Shown here: positions 1 through 10,527 of the stretch, in pieces
Layout: every line of letters begins with the position of its first letter
Position numbering within the stretch: the stretch's first letter is position 1
From: Meandrina meandrites
Lineage: Eukaryota; Cnidaria; Anthozoa; Scleractinia; Meandrinidae
Assembly: GCA_963693305.1 (NCBI GenBank)
Contig: OY855903.1
Coordinates: 22,656,755-22,720,754 of the forward strand
DNA: 64,000 nt
Direction: 5' to 3'
Notes under the pieces: generated by a model
Told to the model about the DNA's origin: nothing
Seen by the model: the letters and a program-made list of their open reading frames with translations, nothing else
Databases searched by the model: none
Made by a program: the position numbers and the translations under genes

Positions 1-996
1 AATATCCTCTATATATCTACTGCTAAAATGAACAATTCTTTTAAAAGTAACTGAACTTTCAACAATTTGTTGCTGTTACAGTTTCTGATATATATATTGT
101 TAGTTATTTTAATATTTATCAAAGTTTTGTTTTGAACATTTGGTTGATTCTCGAAAAATTAAATAAGCGCCCTGTCCCGAATAAGCGCCCTGTCTCAAAT
201 AAGCGCCCTCCCTTGAGATGCCAAAAGTAAATAAGCGCCCCGGGCGCTAAATCGAATCATTACGGTAACTAGTAAGAAAATACCTGATAGCAATTGATCG
301 GTGGTAGTTTATGGACTTGGGCGCCTTTGAAAGTTTTCTCTTAGCATGTAAACGAGGCTAAGGAAGAATTGTTGGTAGCGGCCAGTAAACAACACGAAAA
401 ATCCTAAAAGCTTCACATCATCGAACATCCTATTCTAGAAGCTCAATTTTACCTTATTTGCTTCTTTGAAAAGTCACGTGCTATGTCACATGCGCATTAA
501 AAGGTAAGGATTCTCTAATAAAATTGAGGACGACAGAATGGGGTCCAGTTCTCGGCCGGGTCCATGCAGTTCTCGGCCACTTTATGTTCAAAAAAGTATT
601 TTTACCCAAAGATAGACTGGTTCCTGTACTTTCGTTATCTTAGGTCTTGCATTCGCACTAACTGTAGGACGTTAACACGTTGGGTTGAAGCGAAGCAAGG
701 TGAATTTGTTTTTCCGTAGAATTGTTTTAACTCTTTTAACCTTTTCACTGGACTCAGGCACGTAACGCATGCTACAAATTTTCCTTTCTAAAATAAGCCC
801 CTTAAACACAATTTGTGATCGTTATAACAAGAAAAAGTTTTCAAAGTAATTTAATATACTGAAAAAGTAATTGAACTTTCTTTAATATATAGATTTGCGC
901 ACACTCTTTTTGTAAAAGAGAACGGACTATTCCAATTCATGGACTATTCCTATTATACGGCCTCCCAATTTCCGTTTTTTATAGTACCGATACACG
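1..996. other. Non-coding left flank with an AATAAGCGCCC repeat
   Basis: I see no supportable gene here. Between about 163 and 243 the motif AATAAGCGCCC (with small changes) occurs four times, separated by short spacers, and runs into a small GGGCGC palindrome. This looks like a fragment of a dispersed repeat. The rest is AT-rich with frequent stops in all frames. Confidence 0.5.
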
Positions 997-1952
997 CCGA
1001 CCGCGATGCGCGGAGACCGCGATTCGCGCTGACCGCGATGCACGGAGACTGCGATGCGCGGAGACAGCGATTCGCGCTGACCACGATTCGCGGAGATTGC
1101 GATTCGCGCTGACCGCGATTCGCGCTGACCGCGATTCGCGCTAACCGCGATTCGCAGAGACCGCGATGCGCGGAAACCGCGGTTCACGTTGACCGCGATG
1201 CGCGGAAACCGCGATTCGCGCTGACCGCGATTCGCGGAGATCGCGATTCGCGCTGACCGCGATACACGGAGATGCGCGGAGACCGCGATTCACGCTCACC
1301 GCGATTCGCGGAGACCGCGGTTGACGTTGACCGCGATGCGCGGAGACCGCGATTCGCGCTAACCGCGATTCGCGGAGACCGCGATTCGCCCTGACTGCGA
1401 TGCGCGGAGATGCGCGGTTCGCGTTGACCGCGATGCGCGGAGACCGCGATTCGCGCTGACGCGATTCGCGGAGATCGCGATTCGCGCTGACCGCGATGCG
1501 CAGAGACCGCGATTCGGGCTGAAAGCGATGCGCGGAGACCGCGGTTCACGTTGACCGCGATGCGCGGAAACCGCGATTCGCGCTGACCGCGATTCGCGGA
1601 GATCGCGATTCGTGCTGACCGCGATACACGGAGATGCGCGGAGACCGCGATTCGCGGAGACCGCGATTTACGCTGACCGCGATTCGCGGAGACTGCGATT
1701 CGCGCTGACCGCGATGCGCGGAGACCGCGATTCGCGGAGACCGCGGTTGACGTTGGCCGCGATGCGCGGAGACCGCGATTCGCGCTAACCGCGATGCGCG
1801 GAGACGGCGATTCGCGCTGACCGCGATGCGCGTATACCGCGATTCGCGCTGACCGTGATGCGTGGAGACCGCGATTCGCGCTGCCTGCGATTCTCGGAGA
1901 CCGCGATTCGCGTTGACCACGATGCGCGGAGACCGCGATTCGCGCTGACCGC
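997..1952. repeat. CpG-dense 16-bp minisatellite, about 60 units
   Basis: The array is built from two alternating 16-bp forms, CCGCGATGCGCGGAGA and CCGCGATTCGCGCTGA, with scattered substitutions and a few short units. Each unit carries several CpGs and is close to a palindrome (CGCGATTCGCG). Three units make 48 nt, so the array reads as the same roughly 16-residue peptide (RSPRIAVSANRG-like) in all three minus-strand frames without stops. The long minus-strand ORFs at 927-2033 are therefore products of the repeat, not genes. The array is far richer in GC and CpG than its AT-rich surroundings. Confidence 0.9.
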
Positions 1953-3060
1953 TAGCAAAAGAGCGAGGGCCATGCACTTAGCTATATCCACTCTTTCACA
2001 CCCAAAAGATGGCAATTTCCAATATAACGCCATAGGTTCTCAGTGAGCTCTATCATGTCTTCATGACCTCTTTCATAACACAGGTGGATCCACATACCAT
2101 TTCACTTCAAGGATTTGGGTATTTTATGGTATTTATATGGTCTATAAGCATGAAGACCACGGAGAAATGTGGCGGATTTGTTTTATACAACATCGCTGAA
2201 AATTTGCTGGCGAATTAGAAGGAGAATTAACTGGAAGTCCATTTGAGTGGGTTCCTCAGCCTGATCGCAAATGTTCCAGTTTACATTTCTAAACTTGCAT
2301 AGGTTACAATTTAGAATTATAACTCGAATTAGCAATAACACTAATTAGTAATAATTCTGACATCTAGCGCTAGACAATAACTACAAAGATCCACAAACTT
2401 AAGTCACTTCATTAAAAAACATCTTCAATTATATATGGTGGGAATAATTGGAAGGAAAGCCCGAAATACACACGAGTCCACTGCATCAACCAGTGCAAGG
2501 ATATCAAGAATATTAATATTGATCAATAATTAAAATATTAACTCAAAGAAAAGGTAATTATGTGTATGAAATACAATGCAGGCGCTATTTCACTTCTCTA
2601 TTTTGGTATACATCCCAAACAAAACGCAAACGCGAGGCTGTCACATGACTTGTTACTTGATTTATATTACATAGTTTGGAACAAGCAATTGACCTGAGAG
2701 CCATGCACTAAATAGGCTATGTTTCTACGCAGTTTACCTTGAACAGTTTGGTCTCCAATAGAGTAAGCCAATTTTAATAAGATCATATAGACAAAGAGGG
2801 AGGGGGGGGGGGGGGTTGGGCAGAAAAACCTTCACAATTCACAGAAACTACCTCAGATTGGTTGCTATCCGCCATTTTCTAACTCTATAGTAATAGTGCT
2901 TCTCAAAAAAGACAAAGAACTTTAATCCCCCCGGATGATACCGATCACTCATTTTTGGGGGTCTGGCTCATGGACTAATATTTCGTTTTAGCAACACGCA
3001 TCTGGTTCAAAAGTACAGCCTTGACATGACCAGAATCGAGTAGAAATGGTTTTAACTACA
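1953..3060. other. Intergenic, no gene seen
   Basis: AT-rich DNA with short ORFs only and no recognisable protein. It contains a G-homopolymer tract near 2803-2816. Homology between the two duplicated units begins just after this stretch, near 3060. Confidence 0.4.
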
Positions 3061-3805
3061 AATATACTAGCAGCGAAACACAGCGATAAATGGTAAGTCC
3101 TGAAGAGACGCTCATGAAGTACTAACATGATTTGACTGCCAGTAACCCATAGAATGAACTTCGAAAACAAGGTATCGACACAATTGCGTAACGCAACACA
3201 ATCCGCAAGTGTGCCATAGTAAACCGTTAGTATAAAGTAAATTAATGAGGCAATATTTAGCTACACATTGAACCCTACATTACAATAGAACAGCTAAAAA
3301 GTGACACTCTTGGGGGTGTAGAAAGCGTCTTTAGGGAGGATTTTATACAACGGCTGTGGGAAGAGTGAGGACGAGAATGTCGCTTCAAACGAATGCTATA
3401 ATGAGGGTAAAGTTGCTCCGTGCGTGGTTATAACTCTTGTTCACATTTCTCTGCAAAGCAACAAAACGAAATGACCCAATTCTGCGTTACGTGAAAGCAT
3501 GAATCACAAAGGTAATTTTTTTAAGTTCTTTTTTTTCGAATTGAACGCCGTCTTACGTATTGCTCTGACCATGATAGAGAAACTGAATAAATCTTTGTCC
3601 TTGGCGTCACGGTCGTTCTAAAGTTCCTAATATTGACCAAAATTGTATTACTGTCGCTGTGAGCACAACTTCATCTTATTCCTAATTGAAGCGCCTGTTT
3701 TACATCGAAGAGGTCGTCAAGAGTGTAATTTTAAAAATGCACTTAGCCTGCAATCTGTTTACCATGTCAAAGTCCGTCTTAACAGAAACCCGAACGGTAT
3801 GCAAT

Positions 3806-3877
3806 TAGCCTCCTACACAAACGTTTCTTTTGGCTCTTTTGCGTGACGAGCCAAACGGACGTCTGCGAAGGAGCCTA
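3806..3877. mobile_element. 72-bp TIR element (TAGCCTCCT ends), first of a tandem pair
   Basis: The left end reads TAGCCTCCTAC and the right end GGAGCCTA. The inner arms match imperfectly: TTTGGCTC against GAGCCAAA. The flanks GTATGCAAT and GTATGTGAT agree at 7 of 9 positions, consistent with an old 9-bp TSD. The core GCGTGACGAGYC is shared with the better preserved elements at 24780-24843 and 46064-46184. Confidence 0.6.
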
Positions 3878-3905
3878 GTATGTGATCTGCAGCATGATAT
3901 GAGAT

Positions 3906-3975
3906 TAGCCTCCTACGCGACGTTCTTTTGGCTCTTTTGCGTGACGAGTCAAATGAATGTCTGCGAAGGAGCCCA
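3906..3975. mobile_element. 70-bp TIR element, second of a tandem pair
   Basis: This is a second copy of the 3806-3877 element. It is followed by a similar flank (GTATCTGAT then CTGCATGATATG), so element plus flank appears to have been duplicated in tandem with a period of about 100 bp, rather than inserted twice independently. Confidence 0.55.
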
Positions 3976-4514
3976 GTATCTGATCGGCTGCATGATATGT
4001 AAAGATGACCACACCCATCGCACGTCCTGGTCTTTCAACTTCTTTATATGAGGTGTTAGACTCGGGTACTTTAATGTGACCTTAACCCCTTTAAAGTGAT
4101 ATCTAATCTGTTATTAAACATGTCCAGTCTAGAACATTACTATAAACGTCTACATTGCGCTTAAATGCTTCTCGTGTCGCGTTTTTGCTTCCGGTGGTCT
4201 GTAATCGTAAGTCCTGGGATGTGGAATTTGGTGCATTGGACGCACTGGTATCAGCTGTTTTCTTCTTTTCGTCTAACCAAAAGTGCAGAGTGGTTTAATT
4301 TTTAATTTTAACAAGAATCTTCACGTCGGAAATCACATGAAAAGTCTAGTGATGTATTTCACAACTTTATACGTGTTTCAGTGCCATTCAGTTCCTGTGA
4401 GACGATCACACTGCGATCAGTGAGGAAATGTCTCAAAACAACTTAGACACAGAAGATGTTACATCTTTTCTTTGCGAAAATGGAGCATCGTCTGCTACTC
4501 CTTGTCTGTTAACC

Positions 4515-4521
4515 TATAAAA
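4515..4521 (+). promoter_or_regulatory. TATA-like box of secreted-protein gene copy A
   Basis: TATAAAA lies 60 bp upstream of the ATG at 4581. The block TATAAAAACGGCCAGGGCATTC is matched in copy B by CATAAAAACAGGCCAAGGCATTC at about 10437, again about 85 bp before the ATG. Conservation between diverged paralogues supports a core promoter. Confidence 0.6.
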
Positions 4522-4580
4522 ACGGCCAGGGCATTCACTAGTGTTCAAATAACTGGGTCGTTGGTTAACTTGCGAGCAAC

Positions 4581-5457
4581 ATGAAACCCTGCACACTGGT
4601 TCTCGTAACTCTTGCACTCATCCTAACATTGGATGTTCTTGGACAATGCGAAGGATGGTGGGTTTTCAGGAGTTCTGGAAGATCCAGATCAAACAGTTCA
4701 GATTCCAGTTCCGAATATAGTTCCACTAAAACTGACCGGTAAGATGCACTGCTGTTCTTTGATTCAGTCTTTTTGCTAGCTAAACCACTACAAGCGGTCT
4801 CGATTAGAATGTGTTACCTTTTGAGTTTACGCTCAAATTGTTCCCACTTCAGATAGTCTGCAAATTCGCTAGTTAAACAACCACTCCATTACACTAACAT
4901 AGAGTCAAAGTTATCGGTTACAGTTCACTGATAATTTTCAATTCTATCACTTATTTTTTCAGAGGAAAAACAATCAAAGCTAAAGGAATCACTGTAAATG
5001 TCGGCAAAAGCGGTGTTCGCGACAGAGATGAAACCGGCCACAGAACGGGTATTAAACAGGTTTTGCGTTTACACTACGACTGGCGACCGACTGGCGATAT
5101 TACATCTAGGGGGTTTTCGCGCGATGGCTTATTGACTTATCCCATTTGCTTTTGATTATATTCAAAGGCCTTGGCACCCTCGCTAAAAAGATGTTTCAGC
5201 AACCAAAGAAGACGGTGAAGCCAGGAAGCGAGTTTGCCAAGAGCTATCTAAAGATGCGCAAAGCGAACAAGAAAGGAAGGAATCTTGCAGCGCACGAGGA
5301 GGCTAACAGAAAAGCCACCGCAAAGTCGGACGCTGAAACCGCAGCAGCCTTCAGCGCGCTGAGAGAACAGTACAAGAGAACCCGCGTTAAATGGCAGCTG
5401 GCATGTTGGAGACACAAGGACAAAAGAGGAGACAGAAGCGACAATGAACGCAAATAA
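4581..5457 (+). CDS. Small secreted charged protein, copy A (3 exons, frameshifted C-terminus)
   Basis: I do not recognise the family. Exon 1 (4581-4738) encodes a hydrophobic signal peptide (MKPCTLVLVTLALILTLDVL) and a mature start GQCEGWW followed by a Ser/Arg-rich stretch. Exon 2 begins at 4963 after TTTTTTCAG and encodes GKTIKAKGITVNVGKSGVRD. It probably ends at 5066: the stronger-looking donor after AAACAG at 5059 would break the reading phase, unless an acceptor at 5109 is used. Exon 3 (from 5168 after ATTCAAAG, to 5457) encodes a Lys/Ala/Glu-rich, helix-prone segment (EFAKSYLKMRKANKKG). Compared with copy B, 11 bp are missing after CGCGTTAAA near 5390. This replaces the last roughly 35 residues with a different, shorter Lys/Arg-rich tail. 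The conserved promoter, signal peptide and splice sites suggest it is still expressed. An extracellular role is inferred from the signal peptide only. Confidence 0.65.
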
Positions 5458-5727
5458 AAAGGGACGAGAAAATCCTTTGAAAAGATAAATTTACTCTGAA
5501 TATCAGCTGTTTTGCAAATTTATTAGCTTTTTAAATTAATTGTAGTTAAGTTTGTTCTTTGTAACCATCTTTAAATAATTGTGCAACATAATAGATTTTT
5601 TCAATATACTCTAAAGTTTAACGCAATACAAATACATATAGTAAAAATAATAAAAATAGCTGGCAAGAAACCTGCAGTAGAAAGCGATATTTTCATCTAA
5701 AATTGATTAATATGACGTAAGCATCCC

Positions 5728-5812
5728 CAACCTCGTTCCCAGGGTCTCTCTCTCTCCCAGCCCCCCAGAGCGAGGGAGGGGCGGGGAAAGAGAGACCCTG
5801 GGAACGAGGTTG
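5728..5812. mobile_element. 85-bp near-palindromic element with perfect 9-bp TSD
   Basis: The ends CAACCTCGTTCCCAGGG and CCCTGGGAACGAGGTTG are exact inverted repeats. The element is flanked on both sides by AAGCATCCC (5719-5727 and 5813-5821). A 9-bp TSD is typical of Mutator-like elements. There is no coding capacity. It lies just 3' of secreted-protein gene copy A and is absent from copy B. Confidence 0.85.
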
Positions 5813-6304
5813 AAGCATCCCCAATAGCAAAGCGCGCGAGTGACGTCATGACTCAGACAAACAAACTGGAATGGCAGACGATTTTTCTAAAACACTTTCT
5901 AAAACAGCCGGTGTTTCTAAAACTCTTTTTTTTGAAACGAAAACGTCGCCTAGATTCCCTCTATTTCTATCAGATTTCTATCTGATGTTGTCTGAGCCTC
6001 GTGGGGGTATAATCATCTGCATTCTATTTTTAGACCTCGCGCACTTCGCTAATGCACAGAAAAAGGCCATAGATTCAATTTAAATTGTCTTGGAATAATT
6101 TTCACCCCCCCCCCCCCCCCCCCCTCCATAAAGAAATGATCCGTCTCTAAAATGCCTTTGTTACACACTTTTCTGAAGACCATCTTGATGCCATCTATTT
6201 ACAGTTTAGATTAAAATAGCATCTCAAATAAAATTAAATCACCATTACATTTTTCACACCGCTTAACATAGCTTTATGAAATGAGCTGAGGGTTTTGGGA
6301 ATGC

Positions 6305-7288
6305 TTGAAACGCGAACGAGCTGATATTCGCATTAAACCCAAGTTAAGCGGTGGGAAAACGGGCTTCAGGTGTACCCCCGCCTTAACCAGTGACCTAACT
6401 GATGTCCTTAGCTGGCTTCACGCAAATTTTCTAATGCTTAATCTCGGAAAAACTAAGATTATGCTTGTTGGTACTCATCAGAGCACCATAGCAGCTGAAG
6501 ATCTAGTGATAAATATCAGTAACACGTGCTTAGACAGGGTTTACCACACCCTATCCTGGAAAGACCACGTAGAGTATATTGGTAATAAGATCTCGCCTAG
6601 ATTAGGTATTCTGCGTCGAGCGCACAAGGTTCTTCCCAAATCTACTTGTCTAATGCTCCATAGCCTGCGAGCAGGCTCTCTTTGGGGGCCGCGAGTTTGG
6701 TAGCAGCATTTCTCGTCGCGCGCTTGCTCCGCTCGCCGTAACTCGCGGCTTCGCAACTCGCGCGTAACTCGGGGCTTTGCCACTCGCGCGTTGCCCCCAA
6801 AGAGAGCCTGCTTGCAGGCTAAATGCTCCATAATACTTAAGTCTTGCCATTGTTCGACTACTGTTCGCCTGTCTAGGACAGTTGTGGGGTTGGGAGCAAA
6901 TCTTATCTAGACAAGTTAAACAGACGTGCCGCCTGTATTATTGAAGGTTGACCTATCAGCGCTGACGAGCTAAAATTGATACTTGGCTGGCCCAGTCTAC
7001 AAGCGCGTAGAGACTATCTGACGTGTGTCTTAGTCTATAAATGCCTTCATGGAATGGCGCCATTGTATTTACTTTCGGAGTTTAGGCACGCGCATCAAGT
7101 TCATGGCTACAACACCAAAAGCCATGATTTGCTGCGTCCTCCTCTTAATTGCGAAAACTGCTAAGAACCAAGGAAGCTTTAGAATAAACGGGGCTCGCAC
7201 ATACAACATTCTACCGGGAAACATCAGGCAAATAGAGACGCTCAATAATTTTAAGATTAAGCTCAAACGCCATCTGAGACAAAACTGA
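6305..7288 (+). pseudogene. Broken LINE-type reverse transcriptase fragment
   Basis: Translation up to 6660 gives the C-terminal part of a non-LTR retrotransposon RT: LSWLHANFLMLNLGKTKIML, then LSWKDHVEYIGNKISPRLG and LRRAHKVLPKSTCLMLHSL. After an inserted element the frame continues as LFDYCSPV... and later DYLTCVLVYKCLHGMAPLYL, FRINGARTYNILPGNI and NNFKIKLKRHL, the usual tail of such proteins. The catalytic motif upstream is missing. The frame contains stops and is split by the element at 6661-6821, so this is a dead fragment. It sits between duplication units A and B. Confidence 0.85.
6661..6821. mobile_element. 161-bp GC-rich TIR element inside the RT fragment, 9-bp TSD
   Basis: The ends TAGCCTGCGAGCAGGCTC and its inverted copy (one mismatch) continue into CTCTTTGGGGGC. 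The flanking duplication AATGCTCCA is perfect (6652-6660 and 6822-6830). Removing the element and one TSD copy rejoins the RT reading frame, which proves it is an insertion. The interior is rich in CGCGC. The arm resembles that of the 741-bp element at 19844. Confidence 0.9.
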
Positions 7289-7299
7289 ATACCTTACTT

Positions 7300-8060
7300 G
7301 TTAATTGTGTAGTATTTTTTTAATCGTTTAATGTCTTTGTTTTGTTTTGTTTTATTCTATTTTTTTCAGTGCTCCATTTAAATTAGCTCTGCCAAATTGG
7401 ATGCTTCTGAATAAATATTTATTTAAATAATAAAAAACCCCCATTATTCTTCCCCATTCATATTTGAATTAGAAATCGATTAGTTATGACCATTAGATAT
7501 TTGCAAGGGCCGTGACCAAATGTGTTACGTTACAATCCAATATATTTCTTTCCACAGGTCATCGTCTGATTGCATAAAGAGGGGGACATGGGGTATGCGG
7601 TATTGCAGTATTCAGGTCAAATTTCCATGTGGTATTTCGGTAATTTTAATCCCAAGCATTCTTCAAACTTGTGGTATGCGTATTCTTAGTGGTTTGGTCG
7701 GTGCAAAGACTTATTCTTTACACTTTTCAGCCTATATTCGGGTTTCTAGTTGCTATGGAAACAAACTGAAACAGTCTTTTCTGGCACACGAGTTAATATG
7801 TAACGTGATAGTAAATGGTTCTAATTAATCTAATATTTTATCGTTTTAACAACCAAATAAATGTGGTGTCACTCTTTTCACGGTCTCGCCAAGAGAGAGC
7901 GAGTGACCGCTTCTCACCACATTATCGCCACATTATGTGTACACGTGTACACACGATAAAACCGGACAGGAAAAAATGAAAAAAATGACCACACCCATCG
8001 GGTTCACCGTTAACCTTGACTGAAGGAAGTCTTCACCAGTGCTGAAGGGAAACAGCAAAC
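7300..8060. other. Intergenic, no gene seen
   Basis: AT-rich spacer between the RT fragment and duplication unit B. Short ORFs only. A block near 7983 (GACCACACCCATCG) is also found at about 4007 in unit A, but in a different relative order, which suggests local rearrangement after duplication. Confidence 0.4.
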
Positions 8061-8783
8061 ATGCTCACAACCATTGATGAATGCTAAGTCTCACGGAAAA
8101 TCTGAAGAGATGCTCATGAAGTGCTAAGAAGATCATGTGCTGCAGTACCAGTGACTTATAAAAAGAACTTCGATCACAAGATCGACATAATGCAGAACGC
8201 AACACAATCATACTGGAGTAAAGTGACCCTCATTATAAACTAAGTAACCCAAACAGTATTTAGCTAAACAACAACCCTATTGCAGAATAAAACAGCTAAA
8301 AGCGATACCGTTGGTGGCGGAATATATATATCACAGGGGAGTACTCATTTAGGCAGTTTAAAGAAACACAACGACTAAAGGAAAGAGAACGCCGCTAATT
8401 TTTGTACATTTCTTTGCAACAACAACGCGAAATGACTAAACTCCGCTACCCCTTCAAAGTGATATCTAATCTGTTATTAAAAATGTCCAGTCTAGAACAT
8501 TAGTTTAAACGTCTACGTCGCGCTTAAATGCTTCTCTTGTCGTCTTTTTGCTTCCGGTGGTCTGTAATCGTAAGTCCCGGAATTTGCTATTTTTTCCTTT
8601 TGTCTAACCTGAAAAGGAGAATCGTTTAACTTCCAGTATAAGAATCTTCGCAAAAAATCTATTTCCATGAAGCGTCGGAAAGTAATGGAGGTTAATACAT
8701 AGACATTTTAGCGAAGTATTTCATTAATATGCGTTTTAGCGCCATTCAGCAGTTCCTTTCAGTTCCTGTCAGAAGAAAACAAC

Positions 8784-9219
8784 AACCCCGGGGGGAGCAC
8801 TCTGTATATTTTTGGGTGGGGGTGTGCCGCTGGGAAACCTTTCCCCATGTTCAGAGCATGTTCAGCTGATTTTGCAACCCTAGACTAGACTAGCCGAAAA
8901 TCCTACCCTATCCCAGTCTTACTTTTTTTTTAGAACTGTATTGCTAATAGTGTTTTTAATGGAAAACCATCTGTCAACAACGTTGCCGGGATGATTTTAT
9001 TTACTTTAAGGAAAGCCTCTTTCTCTTCTGAGTTTCTAATTCTTCATACCACTGATCAGTTTCCCAGCAAGTGATACCCTATTCTAGTCGAAAACTCTCT
9101 GATTTCCATACCCTTTCCCAGACAAAACTGCTTGAAAAACCATACCCTTCACAGCGGCACAAACCTATATAGCTCACATATGGGAGTGCCTTCCCTTCCC
9201 CACCCCCCCACCCCCCTGG
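8784..9219. mobile_element. 436-bp hAT-like non-autonomous element, 8-bp TSD
   Basis: The left end is CCCCGGGGGGAGCACTC and the right end GGGAGTGCC followed by a C-rich tract. The flank AAAACAAC is duplicated (8776-8783 and 9220-9227). The paralogous position in unit A, near 4435, has a single AAAACAACTTAGACAC and no element, so it is a natural empty site. There is no coding capacity. Confidence 0.8.
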
Positions 9220-9247
9220 AAAACAACTTAGACTCAGATGACATTAA

Positions 9248-10096
9248 AGGTCGCCACACACGAGGGGACTGGTCGCAGGGACCGGTCGCAGGGACCAGTC
9301 CCTGCGACCAAGTCCCATCGTGTGAACAGGCCAATTTTCGTCAAAAATCCGGTCGCAGGGACTGAATTTTGGTCCCCGAAATCGGTCCCAAGAATTCAAA
9401 CTGGTTTGAATTCGTGGGACCAGTCGCAGGGACTGGTCCCCGCAATATTTTGCTTGGTCCCTCGTGTGAACAGGGTCGTGGGACTGGTCCCTGCGACCAA
9501 TTAAAAATGAACCAATCGCTGATCAGCATTTTAAGCTCCCACAATTCTGCACGTTCGTGTTTGAAGATGGCGATGCCTGAACAGAGTAGTGAACAGATTG
9601 AACAGAATACTACTGAACAGACTGTTGGCATTAATATTGAAGATTGGAGCGTCAGCAGTACACGAATGGTAATCGATTCTTCGTTCATAAGAAACCGGCA
9701 GTTCTTCGTCTTGCATCATCATCAGGAGTCTTTTTCTTCGCAGCTCTCGAAGCCATTTTTACTCGATGAAAACAAAGTTCCCGCCAAATTTTCTCGCTAG
9801 CTGTCGCTAGCATGTTTTTGCGCCATTTTATGAAGAGAATGCGTGACATCCGGTTTATGTTATGCAAATTTGATCGGATGTTTTTTTCACCAAGCCTGGA
9901 GAATACTATACTTTTGCAGTGTTTGATGAAATGATGCAATTTATTATTTTTTTTTTCAGGTATAAAAACACCGAAAGGAAACCTGATATCAAAATTATAA
10001 AATACGAGCGGATTTCGAACATTGTCAACATTCCATGTTTTTAAAACAATTGTTGAACACAGTCCAGTAAGCACGCTCAGATATGAACAATAATAG

Positions 10097-10127
<31 letters not shown>

Positions 10128-10338
10128 TTTCCATCTCCACAAGGTGATTATCTTGTTTTATATATTGAAAACGTCATAAATACTGCTATCTTGCTGCGAA
10201 ACAGGTCCCAGCGTGTGAACCCTTCAAGGGACTGGTCCCCGCGACTCATTCCATCGTGTAAACTGTACAGGGGACCAGTCCCTGCGACCGGTCCCTGCGA
10301 CCAGTCCCTGCGACTGGTCCCCTCGTGTGTGGCGACCT
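9248..10338. mobile_element. 1.09-kb PIF/Harbinger-like non-autonomous element
   Basis: Terminal inverted repeats begin AGGTCGCCACACACG and continue as iterated GGGACTGGTCGCAGGGACC-type motifs at both ends. The TSD is TAA (9245-9247 and 10339-10341), the 3-bp TWA target of PIF/Harbinger elements. The interior has an AAT microsatellite and ORFs with no recognisable transposase. A diverged second copy lies at 20917-21699, sharing the interior block around AAGATGGCG. It is inserted upstream of secreted-protein gene copy B; unit A has the empty site (GATGTTACATC). Confidence 0.8.
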
Positions 10339-10346
10339 TAATACAT

Positions 10347-10422
10347 CCTGTGTTTTTGCTAAAACGGATCATTGTCTGCTTCTTCCTGTGTTTTTGCTAA
10401 AACGGATCATTGTCTGCTTCTT
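10347..10422. repeat. 38-bp tandem duplication in the copy B promoter region
   Basis: A 38-bp unit beginning CCTGTGTTTTTGCTAAAACG occurs twice in exact tandem (10347-10384 and 10385-10422), immediately upstream of the TATA-like box. Unit A has only one related copy at about 4460-4500, so the duplication is specific to B. Confidence 0.85.
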
Positions 10423-10436
10423 CCTGTGTCTTTACC

Positions 10437-10444
10437 CATAAAAA
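10437..10444 (+). promoter_or_regulatory. TATA-like box of secreted-protein gene copy B
   Basis: CATAAAAA corresponds to TATAAAA at 4515 in copy A, within a conserved block that continues into GGCATTC. The change of the first base may weaken it. Confidence 0.5.
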
Positions 10445-10527
10445 CAGGCCAAGGCATTCAGAATTTTTTATATCACTAGGTCGTTGGTTGCCTTGCAAGC
10501 ACGTCCACCGTACCGGCGCGTGACAAG

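Larger units (their letters stand above)
3060..6265. repeat. Segmental tandem duplication, unit A
   Basis: This stretch is colinear with 8060-12910. Shared blocks include the region around 3080-3340 versus 8090-8320, the near-identical block 4115-4215 versus 8485-8585 (about 100 bp with few changes), the gene itself, and the 3' block 6130-6260 versus 12780-12910. Unit A has about 590 bp (roughly 3490-4085) absent from unit B. Unit B carries several transposon insertions absent here. Both units contain a complete gene with its TATA-like promoter. Confidence 0.85.

Noticed and set aside
927..2033. Several minus-strand ORFs encoding Arg/Ser-rich repetitive proteins
   Set aside because: They are readings of the 16-bp minisatellite; all frames are open by arithmetic, with no start context, splice sites or homology.
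9369..9800. 143-aa ORF as a Harbinger accessory protein
   Set aside because: It covers TIR repeats and AT-rich interior, shows no Myb-like or transposase motif, and is not conserved as a frame in the copy at 20917.
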